Of a stretch of DNA of 64,000 bases, positions 23,095 through 31,905 are shown in pieces. The stretch lies in NCBI RefSeq assembly GCF_003314975.1, contig NZ_QNRF01000003.1, forward strand, positions 248,001 through 312,000, given 5' to 3'. A program made the translations under genes and the position numbers. Each line of letters opens with the position of its first letter. Position 1 is the stretch's first letter. The stretch comes from Marinomonas aquiplantarum. GTDB lineage: Bacteria; Pseudomonadota; Gammaproteobacteria; Pseudomonadales; Marinomonadaceae. Under the pieces are notes generated by a model. It was not told the DNA's origin and ran no database searches. It saw nothing but the letters and a program-made list of their open reading frames with translations.

Positions 23095-24835
23095 CCAATC
23101 CTCCTGTGCTCTCATCCAGCCCTTCTTTGTTTAGGCTCCAGTGTTTGTCGGCCCAGTGAATCGGGTGTGTATCATGGCTAACAATGAGTAAGGTTTTTCC
23201 TCGGGAGACGGTTTCTAAGGTGTTTAATACGGCATCGGCGGTGTCTGTGTCTAAGCCAGAACAAGGCTCATCCAGCAGCCAGACGTCAGCCTTTGATAAC
23301 AAGGCTCTAGCAATGGATAAGCGCTGCATTTGCCCACCCGATAAACCACTGCCCAACTCCGTTAAAGCGGTGTCTAAACCATTAGGAAGCGCAGCAATAA
23401 AGTCCGCACATTGGCTGTCTTGCAAGGCTTTTTGTATGCAACTTTCGTCCGGTTCAGTAATGCCCAATAAGAGATTGCGACGAATGCTACCATTCACCCA
23501 TTCAGGGGTTTGTGGCAACCAAGCCAGTTTGTTGCGCCAGTCTTTTAAGTTAAGTGTGGAGAAGGCTTTGCCTTTAATATAGAGCTGACCTTGGTAGTTT
23601 TCTTCAAAGCCCAGTAGTAAGTGCAATAAGCTGGACTTACCGACACCAGACTCACCGCTCAGCCAGACTCGCTCTCCTTTAAGAATATTGCCTGTAATCG
23701 GTGCTAGACGTTGTCGTCCTGTGTCTTGCCAAGCCAGCTCATAAAACGATAAATAAGCCAATTGCGCTGAGCTTGGTACGTAGTCTGTGGTGCTCTCCGA
23801 TGTTGTCTCTACCGACAAAGGCGTGTCTAAAATACTCATAAGATCCGTGGCCGCCGCTTCGGCTTTTTGTTTGGCGTGGTAATCGTTGCCTAGCTGACGC
23901 AGTGGTAAGTAGAACTCAGGGGCAAGCAGTAAGAGAAACATGGCTTGAGTTAATGTCACAGGCGCAGTGCCCACTTGCCAAGGTAAAATTTCCAATAGGC
24001 CCAAGCCTAAATATAAGGCGATCATGGCAATGGAAATGGAAGCAAACAGCTCTAGGGTGGCGGTGGATAAGAAGGCCAATAACAACACACTCATGGTGGT
24101 TTTTTGGTACGCCTTGGCGCTGTTAGACAGACGATCTCGTGCAGCGGGTGTACGACCAAGGCGTTTGAGTTCCGCCAAACCTTGGCTGAGATCCATAAAT
24201 TGGTTGGACAACATGGCCAGCACATTAAATTGACGACGATTCGCCTGCGCCGCCTTGTAGCCGACAAAAATCATAAACACGATCACCAATGGCGCGGTGA
24301 GCATGAAAACTAAGAAGGCCACCCATGACACAGGGGCGACCGATAATAAGATAACGCTGGGAATCAGCGTGACCATAAAAACTTGTGGTTTATAGCGACT
24401 GAAATAATCGTCTAAAGCGTCTACTTGTTCGTAGACTCGTGTCGATAGTGCCGCGTCTTCTTCGATGCGCAAACGCGCTGGGCCCAATTGCGTGAGATGG
24501 GCGATCAATTTGTGCCGCAAGCCGTAACGAATGTGTCGGCTCGCCGAGGCACAAACGCGCTCTCGACCATAGTTGGCAAGAGCGCGCAGTAACAAAGCAA
24601 ATAAAGCCAGAAACAGGAAGGAAAGCGAGAACGCCTGTTGCAACACCATGTCGGAAAACACGTTGGCAAACGCCCAAGCTTGCAGCACCAAAGCCACCGC
24701 AAACAAGACACCAAAGCCTTGCGCTAATCGGTACTGAGCCGACTGTTGCGTCGCCAATTCCGCTAGGAAACCAGCTTCAGGGGTTTTAATGCGCTTACTT
24801 TTTGACGCTTTGGAGACTGCTTTTCTTCCCGCCAT
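23063..24835 (-). CDS. cydD: CydD, heme/thiol ABC exporter subunit
   Basis: CydD (590 residues) is the partner of CydC. It has an N-terminal six-helix domain, including the YGRERVCASASRHIRYGLR cytoplasmic block near residue 93, and a C-terminal ATPase with Walker A GESGVGKSS, signature LSGGQMQR and Walker B VWLLDEP. The heterodimer is reported to act on heme and/or glutathione and cysteine export. Its ATG is 5 bp after the cydX stop, firmly placing it in the cyd operon. The Lys/Ser-rich N-terminal 20 residues are slightly longer than usual. Confidence 0.93.
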   Translation of the reverse strand: MAGRKAVSKASKSKRIKTPEAGFLAELATQQSAQYRLAQGFGVLFAVALVLQAWAFANVFSDMVLQQAFSLSFLFLALFALLLRALANYGRERVCASASRHIRYGLRHKLIAHLTQLGPARLRIEEDAALSTRVYEQVDALDDYFSRYKPQVFMVTLIPSVILLSVAPVSWVAFLVFMLTAPLVIVFMIFVGYKAAQANRRQFNVLAMLSNQFMDLSQGLAELKRLGRTPAARDRLSNSAKAYQKTTMSVLLLAFLSTATLELFASISIAMIALYLGLGLLEILPWQVGTAPVTLTQAMFLLLLAPEFYLPLRQLGNDYHAKQKAEAAATDLMSILDTPLSVETTSESTTDYVPSSAQLAYLSFYELAWQDTGRQRLAPITGNILKGERVWLSGESGVGKSSLLHLLLGFEENYQGQLYIKGKAFSTLNLKDWRNKLAWLPQTPEWVNGSIRRNLLLGITEPDESCIQKALQDSQCADFIAALPNGLDTALTELGSGLSGGQMQRLSIARALLSKADVWLLDEPCSGLDTDTADAVLNTLETVSRGKTLLIVSHDTHPIHWADKHWSLNKEGLDESTGGLDEKANYAIPR

Positions 24836-24840
24836 AATGC

Positions 24841-24951
24841 TTAGTGTTGCTCCTCTTCACCTTCGTAACCGCTAAACTCTAACCATACCGCATTGATGAT
24901 ACCGAAAGAGCAAGCTAATAAAATGCCTAGAATCCAAGCGAAATACCACAT
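24841..24951 (-). CDS. cydX: CydX, small subunit of cytochrome bd oxidase
   Basis: A 36-residue protein beginning MWYFAWILGILLACSF, exactly the CydX pattern: one membrane helix, the WYFAW start and a short acidic tail (EGEEEQH). CydX stabilises the heme centres of cytochrome bd. It has a strong AGGAG ribosome site and lies between cydB and cydD as in E. coli-like operons, with only 5 bp to cydD. Confidence 0.95.
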   Translation of the reverse strand: MWYFAWILGILLACSFGIINAVWLEFSGYEGEEEQH

Positions 24952-24971
24952 GATTCATTCTCCTATTTATG

Positions 24972-25002
24972 GATTGGCTGAAGTATCAGGCCTCAGCCAA
25001 TC
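24972..25002 (-). promoter_or_regulatory. Intra-operon hairpin between cydB and cydX
   Basis: GATTGGCTGA and TCAGCCAATC form a perfect 10-bp stem with an 11-base loop in the 93-bp gap between cydB and cydX, ending about 20 bases before the cydX start codon. It has no T-run. It could stabilise the upstream cydAB message or adjust expression of the downstream genes. Confidence 0.55.
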
Positions 25003-25044
25003 TTGGGTCAATATTGTTAATGTCTTATCTCTATCGATCTAGAC

Positions 25045-26181
25045 TTAGTACAAAGAATGCTTGTTGGCTTCAATGTGCTCTTTGTTCAAGCGACCGTACA
25101 TGACGAAGTAGCTCCACAAGGTGTAGCCCAACACGATTGGCACAAAGATGCAGGCCACAACAAACATGATCATCATGGTGTTTTCGCTAGAAGTCGCGTC
25201 CCACATAGTCAAGCTCATGCTTGGGAAACTTGATGAAGGCATCAAGAATGGGAACATAGAGCCACCAGCCGTGACAATAATGCCTGTAATACCCAGAGAA
25301 GAGCTCAAGAAGGCCATGCCACCTTTACGCTTGATGCCTGCAATCGCCGCCATCAACATGCCTAAGATGCCAATCGCCGGTGCCAACATCAGAGCTGGTA
25401 CTTTTTCATAGTTCGCTAACCAAGCACCTGGCTGAGTTTCCGCTGTTTTCATTAGCGGTGTCATGGCTTCATTACCATTAATGGCGCTAGTAATCACATA
25501 GCCGTCAATACCAAAGGCTAACCACACACCCGCAAGGATGAAGAACACCGCGGCCAACAAACCTGTAATGGATGTTGCCATACCAGCTTTACGCAACAGG
25601 TCGCCTTCGGTTTTCATTAGCAACCAAGCACCGCCTTGAGTCACCAGCATCATCAAGCTGACCAAACCACATAGGATGGCGAATGGGTTCAGCAAGGCGA
25701 AGAAGGAACCTGTGTAAGTGACACGAAGGTATTCATCAAACTGGAAAGGCACACCTTGTAGCAGGTTACCGAATGCTACACCGAAGATAATCGGTGGCAC
25801 AGCGGAACCAAATACAATGCCCCAATCCCAAGAATTACGCCACTTTGAGCTTTCTAACTTAGAGCGGTAGTCAAAGCCGATTGGACGGAAGAACAAGGCC
25901 GCCAACACCAACATCATGGCAAAGTAGAAGCCAGAGAAGGACGTTGCGTAGACCACAGGCCAAGCCGCAAACAAAGCACCACCAGCGGTGATGAACCAAA
26001 CTTGGTTACCGTCCCAGTGCGGTGCAATGGAGTTGATCATGATACGACGCTCAGCATCGTTACCACCGATTACTTTCAACAAGCTACCGACGCCCATGTC
26101 GAAGCCGTCGGTTACGGAGAAGCCAATCAGCAAAACGCCGACCAACACCCACCAAATGATTTTTAATAATTCGTAATCCAT
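25045..26181 (-). CDS. cydB: CydB, cytochrome bd ubiquinol oxidase subunit II
   Basis: CydB has 378 residues with eight to nine membrane helices. The start MDYELLKIIWWVLVG and the motif GFSVTDGFDMGVGSLL, then GNDAERRIMINSIAPHWDGN, are family hallmarks. With CydA and CydX it makes the bd-type quinol:oxygen oxidoreductase, which reduces oxygen at high affinity without pumping protons. It starts one base after the cydA stop. Confidence 0.95.
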   Translation of the reverse strand: MDYELLKIIWWVLVGVLLIGFSVTDGFDMGVGSLLKVIGGNDAERRIMINSIAPHWDGNQVWFITAGGALFAAWPVVYATSFSGFYFAMMLVLAALFFRPIGFDYRSKLESSKWRNSWDWGIVFGSAVPPIIFGVAFGNLLQGVPFQFDEYLRVTYTGSFFALLNPFAILCGLVSLMMLVTQGGAWLLMKTEGDLLRKAGMATSITGLLAAVFFILAGVWLAFGIDGYVITSAINGNEAMTPLMKTAETQPGAWLANYEKVPALMLAPAIGILGMLMAAIAGIKRKGGMAFLSSSLGITGIIVTAGGSMFPFLMPSSSFPSMSLTMWDATSSENTMMIMFVVACIFVPIVLGYTLWSYFVMYGRLNKEHIEANKHSLY

Positions 26182-26182
26182 C

Positions 26183-27757
26183 TTATACCCCTTGCTTTAA
26201 CTGATCAGCTTCTTGTTCAAGCGCGTAGCGTCCAGTGTGTAAGCTGGAAGGCCCCTGCTTGGCAAAACGAATCATCAAGTACATTTCTGCCACTAAGAAG
26301 GCGGTGTACAGAACGGTGAAACCAATAATAGTCAGCCAAATTTCGCCAGCAGTTAGACTGGAAACCGCTACGTGAATCGGTAAGACCTCACCAATCGCCC
26401 AAGGTTGACGACCGTATTCGGCAACGAACCAGCCAGTTTCACAAGCGATCCAAGGCAGTGGCAAGCTGGCAACGAAGAACTTAAGCAAGGTACGGTTTTG
26501 ACCAATGCGACGACGTGCGTTTTGGTAGAAAGCCACCGCAAACATCAGCAACATTAGGAAGCCACAAGCCACCATGATGCGGAAGGAGAAGAACAAAGGT
26601 GCTACTCGTGGAATGGAATAGTCCACCGCCATATCGATGTCTTCAGGGGTTACTCGGTTAATGTCTTCGTTGAAGGCAGTAACCAGCAAACCGTAGCCTA
26701 GATCGTCTTTCACTTTCTCAAAGTTTTCGATGAGCAAAGGATCTTTGTTGCCAGAACGCAATTCTTCCAACAGCTGATTGGCATAGATACCGTTAATAAT
26801 GCGCTGACGGTTATGCTCTTTCAGGTCTTTGATGCCCATCACTTCTTCGTCTAAAGAACGTGTGGCAATCAAGCCCATCAAGCCGGGTATACGCAAGGCA
26901 AACTCAGTTTCTTCAAGCTCTTGATTTGGGAAGCCAATCACGGTGAAAGGCGCTGGTGCTTCGTGTGTTTCCCACTCAGCTTCAACCGCCGCCAATTTCA
27001 CTTTTTGTACTTCACCTAACTCGTAACCCGACTCGTCACCAAGGATGATCACACTCAATACAGACGCTAAACCGAACGCAGAAGCGATAGCGAAAGAGCG
27101 ACGCGCAAAGGCAAGATCACGACCTTTTAATAGGTAATAACTGGAGATGGCCAATACGAACACTGCGCCAGTTGTGTAACCAGCAGAAACGGTGTGAACA
27201 AATTTCACCTGTGCCACTGGGTTCAATAACAAAGCACCGAAATCCACCAATTCCATTCGCATGGTTTCGTAGTTGAAGTTTGAGCCAACTGGGTTTTGCA
27301 TCCAGCCATTGGCGATCAAAATCCATAACGCCGATAAGTTAGAACCTAATGCAACTAACCAAGTCACCATCAAGTGCTTGACCTTGCTCATACGGTCCCA
27401 ACCAAAGAAGAACAAGCCGACTAAAGTGGACTCTAAGAAGAAGGCCATCAAGCCTTCAATGGCCAGCGGCGCGCCAAAAATATCGCCCACATAATGAGAG
27501 TAATATGACCAGTTGGTTCCGAATTGGAACTCCATGGTCAAACCGGTAGTTACCCCCAAGGCAAAGTTAATCCCAAACAATTTACCCCAAAACTTCACCA
27601 TGTCTTTGTAAATTTGTTTACCCGTGATCACATAGACCGACTCCATGATCGCAAGTAAAAAAGCCATCCCTAGTGTTAAAGGGACAAACAAAAAGTGGTA
27701 CAGAGCAGTAAGAGCAAACTGAAACCGCGATAATTCCACTACAGCTTCGTTAATCAT
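26183..27757 (-). CDS. cydA: CydA, cytochrome bd ubiquinol oxidase subunit I
   Basis: CydA has 524 residues and binds the three hemes (b558, b595, d). The axial His is visible in [15 protein letters not shown] near residue 21, the second region in [20 protein letters not shown], and the conserved [13 protein letters not shown] lies near residue 445. The long Q-loop insertion (about residues 300-370, [17 protein letters not shown]) marks the proteobacterial 'long' form. It is the first gene of a complete cydABXDC operon. A possible FNR-type box lies upstream at 27910. Confidence 0.96.
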   Translation of the reverse strand: MINEAVVELSRFQFALTALYHFLFVPLTLGMAFLLAIMESVYVITGKQIYKDMVKFWGKLFGINFALGVTTGLTMEFQFGTNWSYYSHYVGDIFGAPLAIEGLMAFFLESTLVGLFFFGWDRMSKVKHLMVTWLVALGSNLSALWILIANGWMQNPVGSNFNYETMRMELVDFGALLLNPVAQVKFVHTVSAGYTTGAVFVLAISSYYLLKGRDLAFARRSFAIASAFGLASVLSVIILGDESGYELGEVQKVKLAAVEAEWETHEAPAPFTVIGFPNQELEETEFALRIPGLMGLIATRSLDEEVMGIKDLKEHNRQRIINGIYANQLLEELRSGNKDPLLIENFEKVKDDLGYGLLVTAFNEDINRVTPEDIDMAVDYSIPRVAPLFFSFRIMVACGFLMLLMFAVAFYQNARRRIGQNRTLLKFFVASLPLPWIACETGWFVAEYGRQPWAIGEVLPIHVAVSSLTAGEIWLTIIGFTVLYTAFLVAEMYLMIRFAKQGPSSLHTGRYALEQEADQLKQGV

Positions 27758-28071
27758 ATGACTTCAACCCATTCATTTGATTGAGAAAAAGGCGTTTGTC
27801 GACACATTCTGGCACCGTGTTCTTTTTATCTAACGCCCACCGAAGCCCCAAAACTAATATCAGGGCTTACTATAAGAATGGATTATGATTGCTGTTGAAT
27901 TTCGAAACATTGCTGTAGATCAAGATAAAGAGATTGAAAGAAATAAGCAGGAAAAAACTTTGCTTTGAAAGTAAAGAGCAATGATTATTGCTAACGATGA
28001 TGTACAATCTTTAGCTTTATCGAACAAGTGGTCGCGGATGACCCTGACTATCGCTATACGGAAATCAATTC
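27758..28071. other. Divergent promoter region cydA / alpha-beta hydrolase
   Basis: A 314-bp AT-rich gap between divergent genes. It holds the candidate FNR box at 27910-27923 and no reading frame or stable hairpin that I can support. Both promoters must lie here. Confidence 0.6.
27910..27923. promoter_or_regulatory. Candidate FNR/ANR box upstream of cydA
   Basis: TTGCTGTAGATCAA matches TTGAT-N4-ATCAA at 9 of 10 positions. It lies 153 bp before the cydA start and 149 bp before the divergent hydrolase start, so either gene could be the target. Oxygen control of cydA is common in relatives, which supports the assignment. Confidence 0.45.
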
Positions 28072-28977
28072 ATGAAGGCCTTTTTTAACATGTTTGCTTT
28101 TTTACGTCTGATGACATTCGTGTCGTTGGCTAGCTTATTGCTGGCTTGTGAACAGAGTACGGATGTCGAAAAAAACGCCAACCTGACACAACAGGTCACG
28201 AATAACCCAGAAGGTGTCCAAAACCACCTACTCTATATGGAAGGCCCAAGTGGCGATTTTAAACTCCATTATGCCAGCAGTGACCGCACGCTTACCCCAA
28301 GAGACACCCTAGTTTTTATTCACGACACTGGGGAAGACTCATCCAGCTTTCGCCGCTACTTTCAAGCGGATAACGTCAAACAAAAGTATCGTTTAATCGC
28401 TTTGGATCGTCCTGGTTGGGGCAAGTCCACCTACGCTGGTGATTTTCCGAGTCGCTTGGAAATACAATCTGAAATGCTCGCGCCTGTGATCCAGAATATC
28501 TGGGAACGTAATGGCAAAGAGAAAATTTTGTTAGCCGGACAAGGTTATGGTGGCGCGTTGGCTTCTTTACTGGCCGCCGAGCACCCAAATTTTGTGCGCG
28601 GGGTTGTCTTGATCAATGCCACACTCACCGAGCAACAAACTCAAGCCGCATGGTATGCCTCAGCCTTGAAATGGCTGCCGAGTTTTTTCTTTTCTCAGTC
28701 TTGGCAACATGCTCAATTGGAGCAGGTTGATTTGGCGTCGAGTTTAAACCAAGCAAAAGTCCAATTTGCGGGTTTAAATCAACCTATCGGTTGGTTGCAG
28801 ACGGTTGAGGCGGAATCGGCTCATCCGGGCACGTATATGCGCTTGGCCAAAGACTTATTTCAACAGGCTGATATCCATCTCACCCTAATCGAAAAAGCCG
28901 ACAATAAAGGCCAACAACAATATCCAGAGCAAGTCATGAGATCGGTACAAGCCATTAACATTCATAGCCGCTATTAA
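28072..28977 (+). CDS. Alpha/beta-hydrolase-fold lipoprotein lacking the catalytic serine
   Basis: This 301-residue protein has a lipoprotein signal peptide with lipobox LLLAC (Cys near residue 26) and an alpha/beta-hydrolase fold: VFIHDTGEDSSSFRRYF at the oxyanion strand, ALDRPGWGKST next, and AGQGYGGALASLLAAEHP at the nucleophile elbow. In active members the elbow is G-x-S-x-G (usually GHSYGG); here the Ser is Gly. The usual C-terminal catalytic His is also not evident. It is therefore probably a non-enzymatic, membrane-bound member. It is divergent from the cyd operon. Confidence 0.8.
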   Translation: MKAFFNMFAFLRLMTFVSLASLLLACEQSTDVEKNANLTQQVTNNPEGVQNHLLYMEGPSGDFKLHYASSDRTLTPRDTLVFIHDTGEDSSSFRRYFQADNVKQKYRLIALDRPGWGKSTYAGDFPSRLEIQSEMLAPVIQNIWERNGKEKILLAGQGYGGALASLLAAEHPNFVRGVVLINATLTEQQTQAAWYASALKWLPSFFFSQSWQHAQLEQVDLASSLNQAKVQFAGLNQPIGWLQTVEAESAHPGTYMRLAKDLFQQADIHLTLIEKADNKGQQQYPEQVMRSVQAINIHSRY

Positions 28978-29022
28978 TCGCTGTGACGTAATGGCTGTGA
29001 CGGCTAATCGGAAGAAAGACAA

Positions 29023-29056
29023 AGCGGCCATTTTGTTCATTAAGAGACCGCTTCGT
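29023..29056. terminator. Hairpin between converging hydrolase and metY genes
   Basis: AAGCGG and CCGCTT form a short GC stem around a larger loop containing a T-rich stretch, in the gap between the two converging genes. It is a weak candidate for a shared terminator. Confidence 0.35.
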
Positions 29057-29074
29057 TTCATGTTCCAAGTGACG

Positions 29075-30349
29075 TTAGCTTACCGCTTCAAGGGCTTGGC
29101 GCACATCGGCAATAATGTCGTCAATGTTTTCGATGCCAACAGAGATACGTACTAGGTCTTTACTCACACCCGCTTTCGCCAGTTCTTCATCATTCAACTG
29201 ACGGTGAGTGGTCGACGCCGGATGACACGCTAGAGATTTCGCATCACCTATGTTCACCAGACGCAGGATCATCTGTAAAGCATCGATGAATTGCGTACCA
29301 GCCGCTAAACCACCTTTGATACCAAAGCTCAGTACCCCAGACGCTTTACCACTGGTAATGCGTTGGCTGATGTCATGATACTGGTTGTCTGCCAAGCCCG
29401 CATAATTTACCCAGCTGACTTTGTCATGGGATTGTAGATAGTTCGCCAGTTTTTCAGCGTTCGAGCAATGACGTTCCATGCGCAGACCAAGGGTTTCCAA
29501 ACCCTGCATAATCAAGAAAGCACTGTGTGGCGAAAGTGCTGCACCGGTATTACGCAGCGGCACCACACGACAGCGACCAATGTACGCTGCCGCGCCTAAC
29601 GCTTCGGTATAAACCACATCATGATAAGACGGATCTGGTTCATTCAACATAGGGAAACGAGCTTTGTTGGCCACCCAATCAAACTGACCAGAATCGACGA
29701 TGATGCCGCCGACAGTGGTCCCGTGACCGCCAATGTATTTGGTTAGGGAATGCACCACAATGTGTGCGCCCAATTCAAACGGACGACATAAAAATGGTGT
29801 CGCCACCGTGTTATCAACAATCAGCGGAATACCGTGTTTGTTAGCAATTTTTGCTAAGGCTTCAATGTCGACAATGTTACCTGCTGGGTTGCCAATGGAT
29901 TCACAAAAAATCGCGCGGGTATTGTCATCAATGGCGGCTTCAAAACCGTCAAAATCGTCTGCTGATACCATACGCGCTTCAATGCCTTGACGCGGAAAAC
30001 TGTGAGCAAACAAATTATACGTTCCGCCATACAACTGACTGGTACTGACAAAGTTACTACCCACATCGCAAATACACTGCAACGCATACGTGATGGCCGC
30101 CATACCGGAAGCGACTGCCAAGGACGCAATGCCACCTTCCATTGCCGCAATACGTTGCTCAAGCACGTCTGTGGTTGGGTTCATGATGCGTGTGTAAATA
30201 TTGCCTTGAACTTTTAAGTCAAACAGATCTGCGCCATGCTGAGTATCATCAAAGGTGTAAGACGTGGTTTGATAAATCGGCACCGCTGCGGCTTTCGTGG
30301 TGTCTTCGGAAGTGTAACCATGGTGAAGAGCAAGTGATTCTAACTTCAT
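29075..30349 (-). CDS. metY: O-acetylhomoserine sulfhydrylase (MetY)
   Basis: This 424-residue PLP enzyme of the Cys/Met metabolism family makes homocysteine from O-acetylhomoserine and sulfide. The PLP lysine lies in VVHSLTKYIGGHGTTVGG near residue 205. The N-terminal YQTTSYTFDDTQHGADLFDL block and the length of about 425 residues separate it from the shorter cystathionine synthases and lyases. It is monocistronic here; no met operators could be recognised upstream. Confidence 0.93.
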   Translation of the reverse strand: MKLESLALHHGYTSEDTTKAAAVPIYQTTSYTFDDTQHGADLFDLKVQGNIYTRIMNPTTDVLEQRIAAMEGGIASLAVASGMAAITYALQCICDVGSNFVSTSQLYGGTYNLFAHSFPRQGIEARMVSADDFDGFEAAIDDNTRAIFCESIGNPAGNIVDIEALAKIANKHGIPLIVDNTVATPFLCRPFELGAHIVVHSLTKYIGGHGTTVGGIIVDSGQFDWVANKARFPMLNEPDPSYHDVVYTEALGAAAYIGRCRVVPLRNTGAALSPHSAFLIMQGLETLGLRMERHCSNAEKLANYLQSHDKVSWVNYAGLADNQYHDISQRITSGKASGVLSFGIKGGLAAGTQFIDALQMILRLVNIGDAKSLACHPASTTHRQLNDEELAKAGVSKDLVRISVGIENIDDIIADVRQALEAVS

Positions 30350-30435
30350 TTTTATCGCCTGTTATTGTTTTTAGGGGAAGATAATAGTACGCAGAACCAG
30401 AGACAGGATAAAGGGCAAAACTGTCAACTGAGTAT

Positions 30436-30469
30436 GAACCCGCTTAGTCACAGGAGACTAAGCGGGTTC
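30436..30469. terminator. Strong hairpin between the patatin gene and metY
   Basis: GAACCCGCTTAGTC and its perfect complement form a 14-bp stem around a 6-base loop, 41 bp after the patatin-gene stop codon on the minus strand and 87 bp before metY. No T-run follows. It is more likely a transcript-end hairpin than a riboswitch, since nothing else of a riboswitch is visible. Confidence 0.6.
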
Positions 30470-30509
30470 GATGCTATTGATACCCTACTCTCTTTATCGT
30501 AAACAAGGA

Positions 30510-31415
30510 TTAATCGACTTGGCCTAACAACGACTTTAATTCTGGCATTTTCGCCATCATCGCTTGGTATCCAGCCTCTACGCCAACCTGTTTGGAGCTC
30601 GAAACACCACTGCCTTTTGGCTCATAACTTGGCCTCACCACAAGGTCGGCACTCATAATTTCGTCTTCGCTGAGACGACAAGCCAGTAACCTGAAGGTAG
30701 CCAGTTGCACGCCTATCGAAGTTTTATCCGCCGCAGGCTGATTGCCACAATAGATATCAACGGCGATGACCATATCTGCTCCCATGGCTCTGGCGTAATG
30801 CACAGGCACAACATTTAACACACCACCATCGACTAACAAATGCTCATTGTGCTGAACGGGAATAAACGCCCCAGGGATGGAGGAGGATGTCTGCACAGCC
30901 TGCCCCGGGTTCCCATCCGTGATCAACACCGATTCAAGGTCTGTCATATCAGTGGCCGTAATGCCAATCGGTATACTCATGGCCGATAATGTTTGCTGAG
31001 GCACCGACGCATTTATCCAGTCAGCCAGATTTTGTCCGTTCACAAGACCTTGCTTTGATAACACAAAGTCCATTAAGTCATACTCGCTAAACGCCATGAG
31101 AATACTTTCTAGCTTGTCATAAGACTGACCAGAAGCATACAAGGTAGCGGCAACAGAACCAGCCGAAGAACCAGTGACTAAGTCCGCTTTAATGCCATGC
31201 TCATGCAATGCTTTGATCACCCCTAGATGCATGTAGCCTCTCAAGCCACCACCACCAAAAGCAATTGCTAAAGTTTGATTATCTGTCTGTAAGGGTTCCA
31301 CCGCCATTTGCTTAGTGATGTGCAATTGTTGATAGTGGTTGTCTTTGGCACATCCCACCAACAGCCACAAAGAAAGCATCACCAAGCTGATGAAGCGAAT
31401 TTGTCTATTAATCAT
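30510..31415 (-). CDS. Patatin-like phospholipase, RssA type, lipoprotein
   Basis: This 301-residue lipoprotein (lipobox LLVGC, Cys near residue 22) has the full patatin catalytic set: the oxyanion loop GGGGLRGYMHLG, the nucleophile Ser in GSSAGS, and the Asp of the DGG motif. It would hydrolyse phospholipids or acyl esters from a membrane-anchored position. RssA-type proteins of this kind are widespread in proteobacteria. It follows the small outer membrane protein and SDR genes on the same strand, 18 bp after the former. Confidence 0.88.
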   Translation of the reverse strand: MINRQIRFISLVMLSLWLLVGCAKDNHYQQLHITKQMAVEPLQTDNQTLAIAFGGGGLRGYMHLGVIKALHEHGIKADLVTGSSAGSVAATLYASGQSYDKLESILMAFSEYDLMDFVLSKQGLVNGQNLADWINASVPQQTLSAMSIPIGITATDMTDLESVLITDGNPGQAVQTSSSIPGAFIPVQHNEHLLVDGGVLNVVPVHYARAMGADMVIAVDIYCGNQPAADKTSIGVQLATFRLLACRLSEDEIMSADLVVRPSYEPKGSGVSSSKQVGVEAGYQAMMAKMPELKSLLGQVD

Positions 31416-31433
31416 TTGAGGATTTTTCCTGAA

Positions 31434-31904
31434 TCAGTATAGATAAAAGCGGACCCCTAATGCGGCCGTTGTTTCGTATTCCTGTTGTGACGCAAAAAAC
31501 AGCGTAGGAACAACTTCTGCGAAAAATGACATTCCAGAATCCAGCAAGACTTCTGCGCCTATCGGCAATCTGAGTCCCCACACTTGCTCTTTACTGCCAT
31601 GAAAGTCTCGAAAAGCATTCGCAGACATTACAACCCCTCCTATTCCGCTATAAAGTACGAGAGCAGGTGCAAACACCGACTGAGAGGCCGTTGAATAAAG
31701 ATGCGCGTCCAAATATAAGAAGTGTGAGCTGTTTAGGTCTGAATACGCGCCTAAATCCATACTGAATCCATCAAAGTAAGCTTTATCGGTATAGTAGAAA
31801 GCATCATTGTTATAATGCCCTATCCCCAGTGAAAAATGCTCTGTCGCGATTGCCCCACTGGGCAGCGCCCCTAAGAAGATGCTAAATAAAACCCACTTTT
31901 TCAT
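31434..31904 (-). CDS. YfaZ-like outer membrane beta-barrel protein
   Basis: This 156-residue protein has a signal peptide (cleavage near AIATEHF) and alternating hydrophobic and polar strands ending in the aromatic LGVRFYLY, typical of an eight-stranded outer membrane barrel. FSLGIGHYNNDAF and the LPIGAEVLLDSGMSFFAEV segment resemble the YfaZ family. The role is unknown. The gene begins one base after the SDR stop codon, so the two are in one transcript. Confidence 0.7.
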   Translation of the reverse strand: MKKWVLFSIFLGALPSGAIATEHFSLGIGHYNNDAFYYTDKAYFDGFSMDLGAYSDLNSSHFLYLDAHLYSTASQSVFAPALVLYSGIGGVVMSANAFRDFHGSKEQVWGLRLPIGAEVLLDSGMSFFAEVVPTLFFASQQEYETTAALGVRFYLY

Positions 31905-31905
31905 C

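Noticed and set aside
30436-30469. Hairpin upstream of metY as a SAM riboswitch
   Set aside because: It is a single simple stem-loop placed just after the patatin gene end; none of the multi-helix SAM riboswitch structure is visible.
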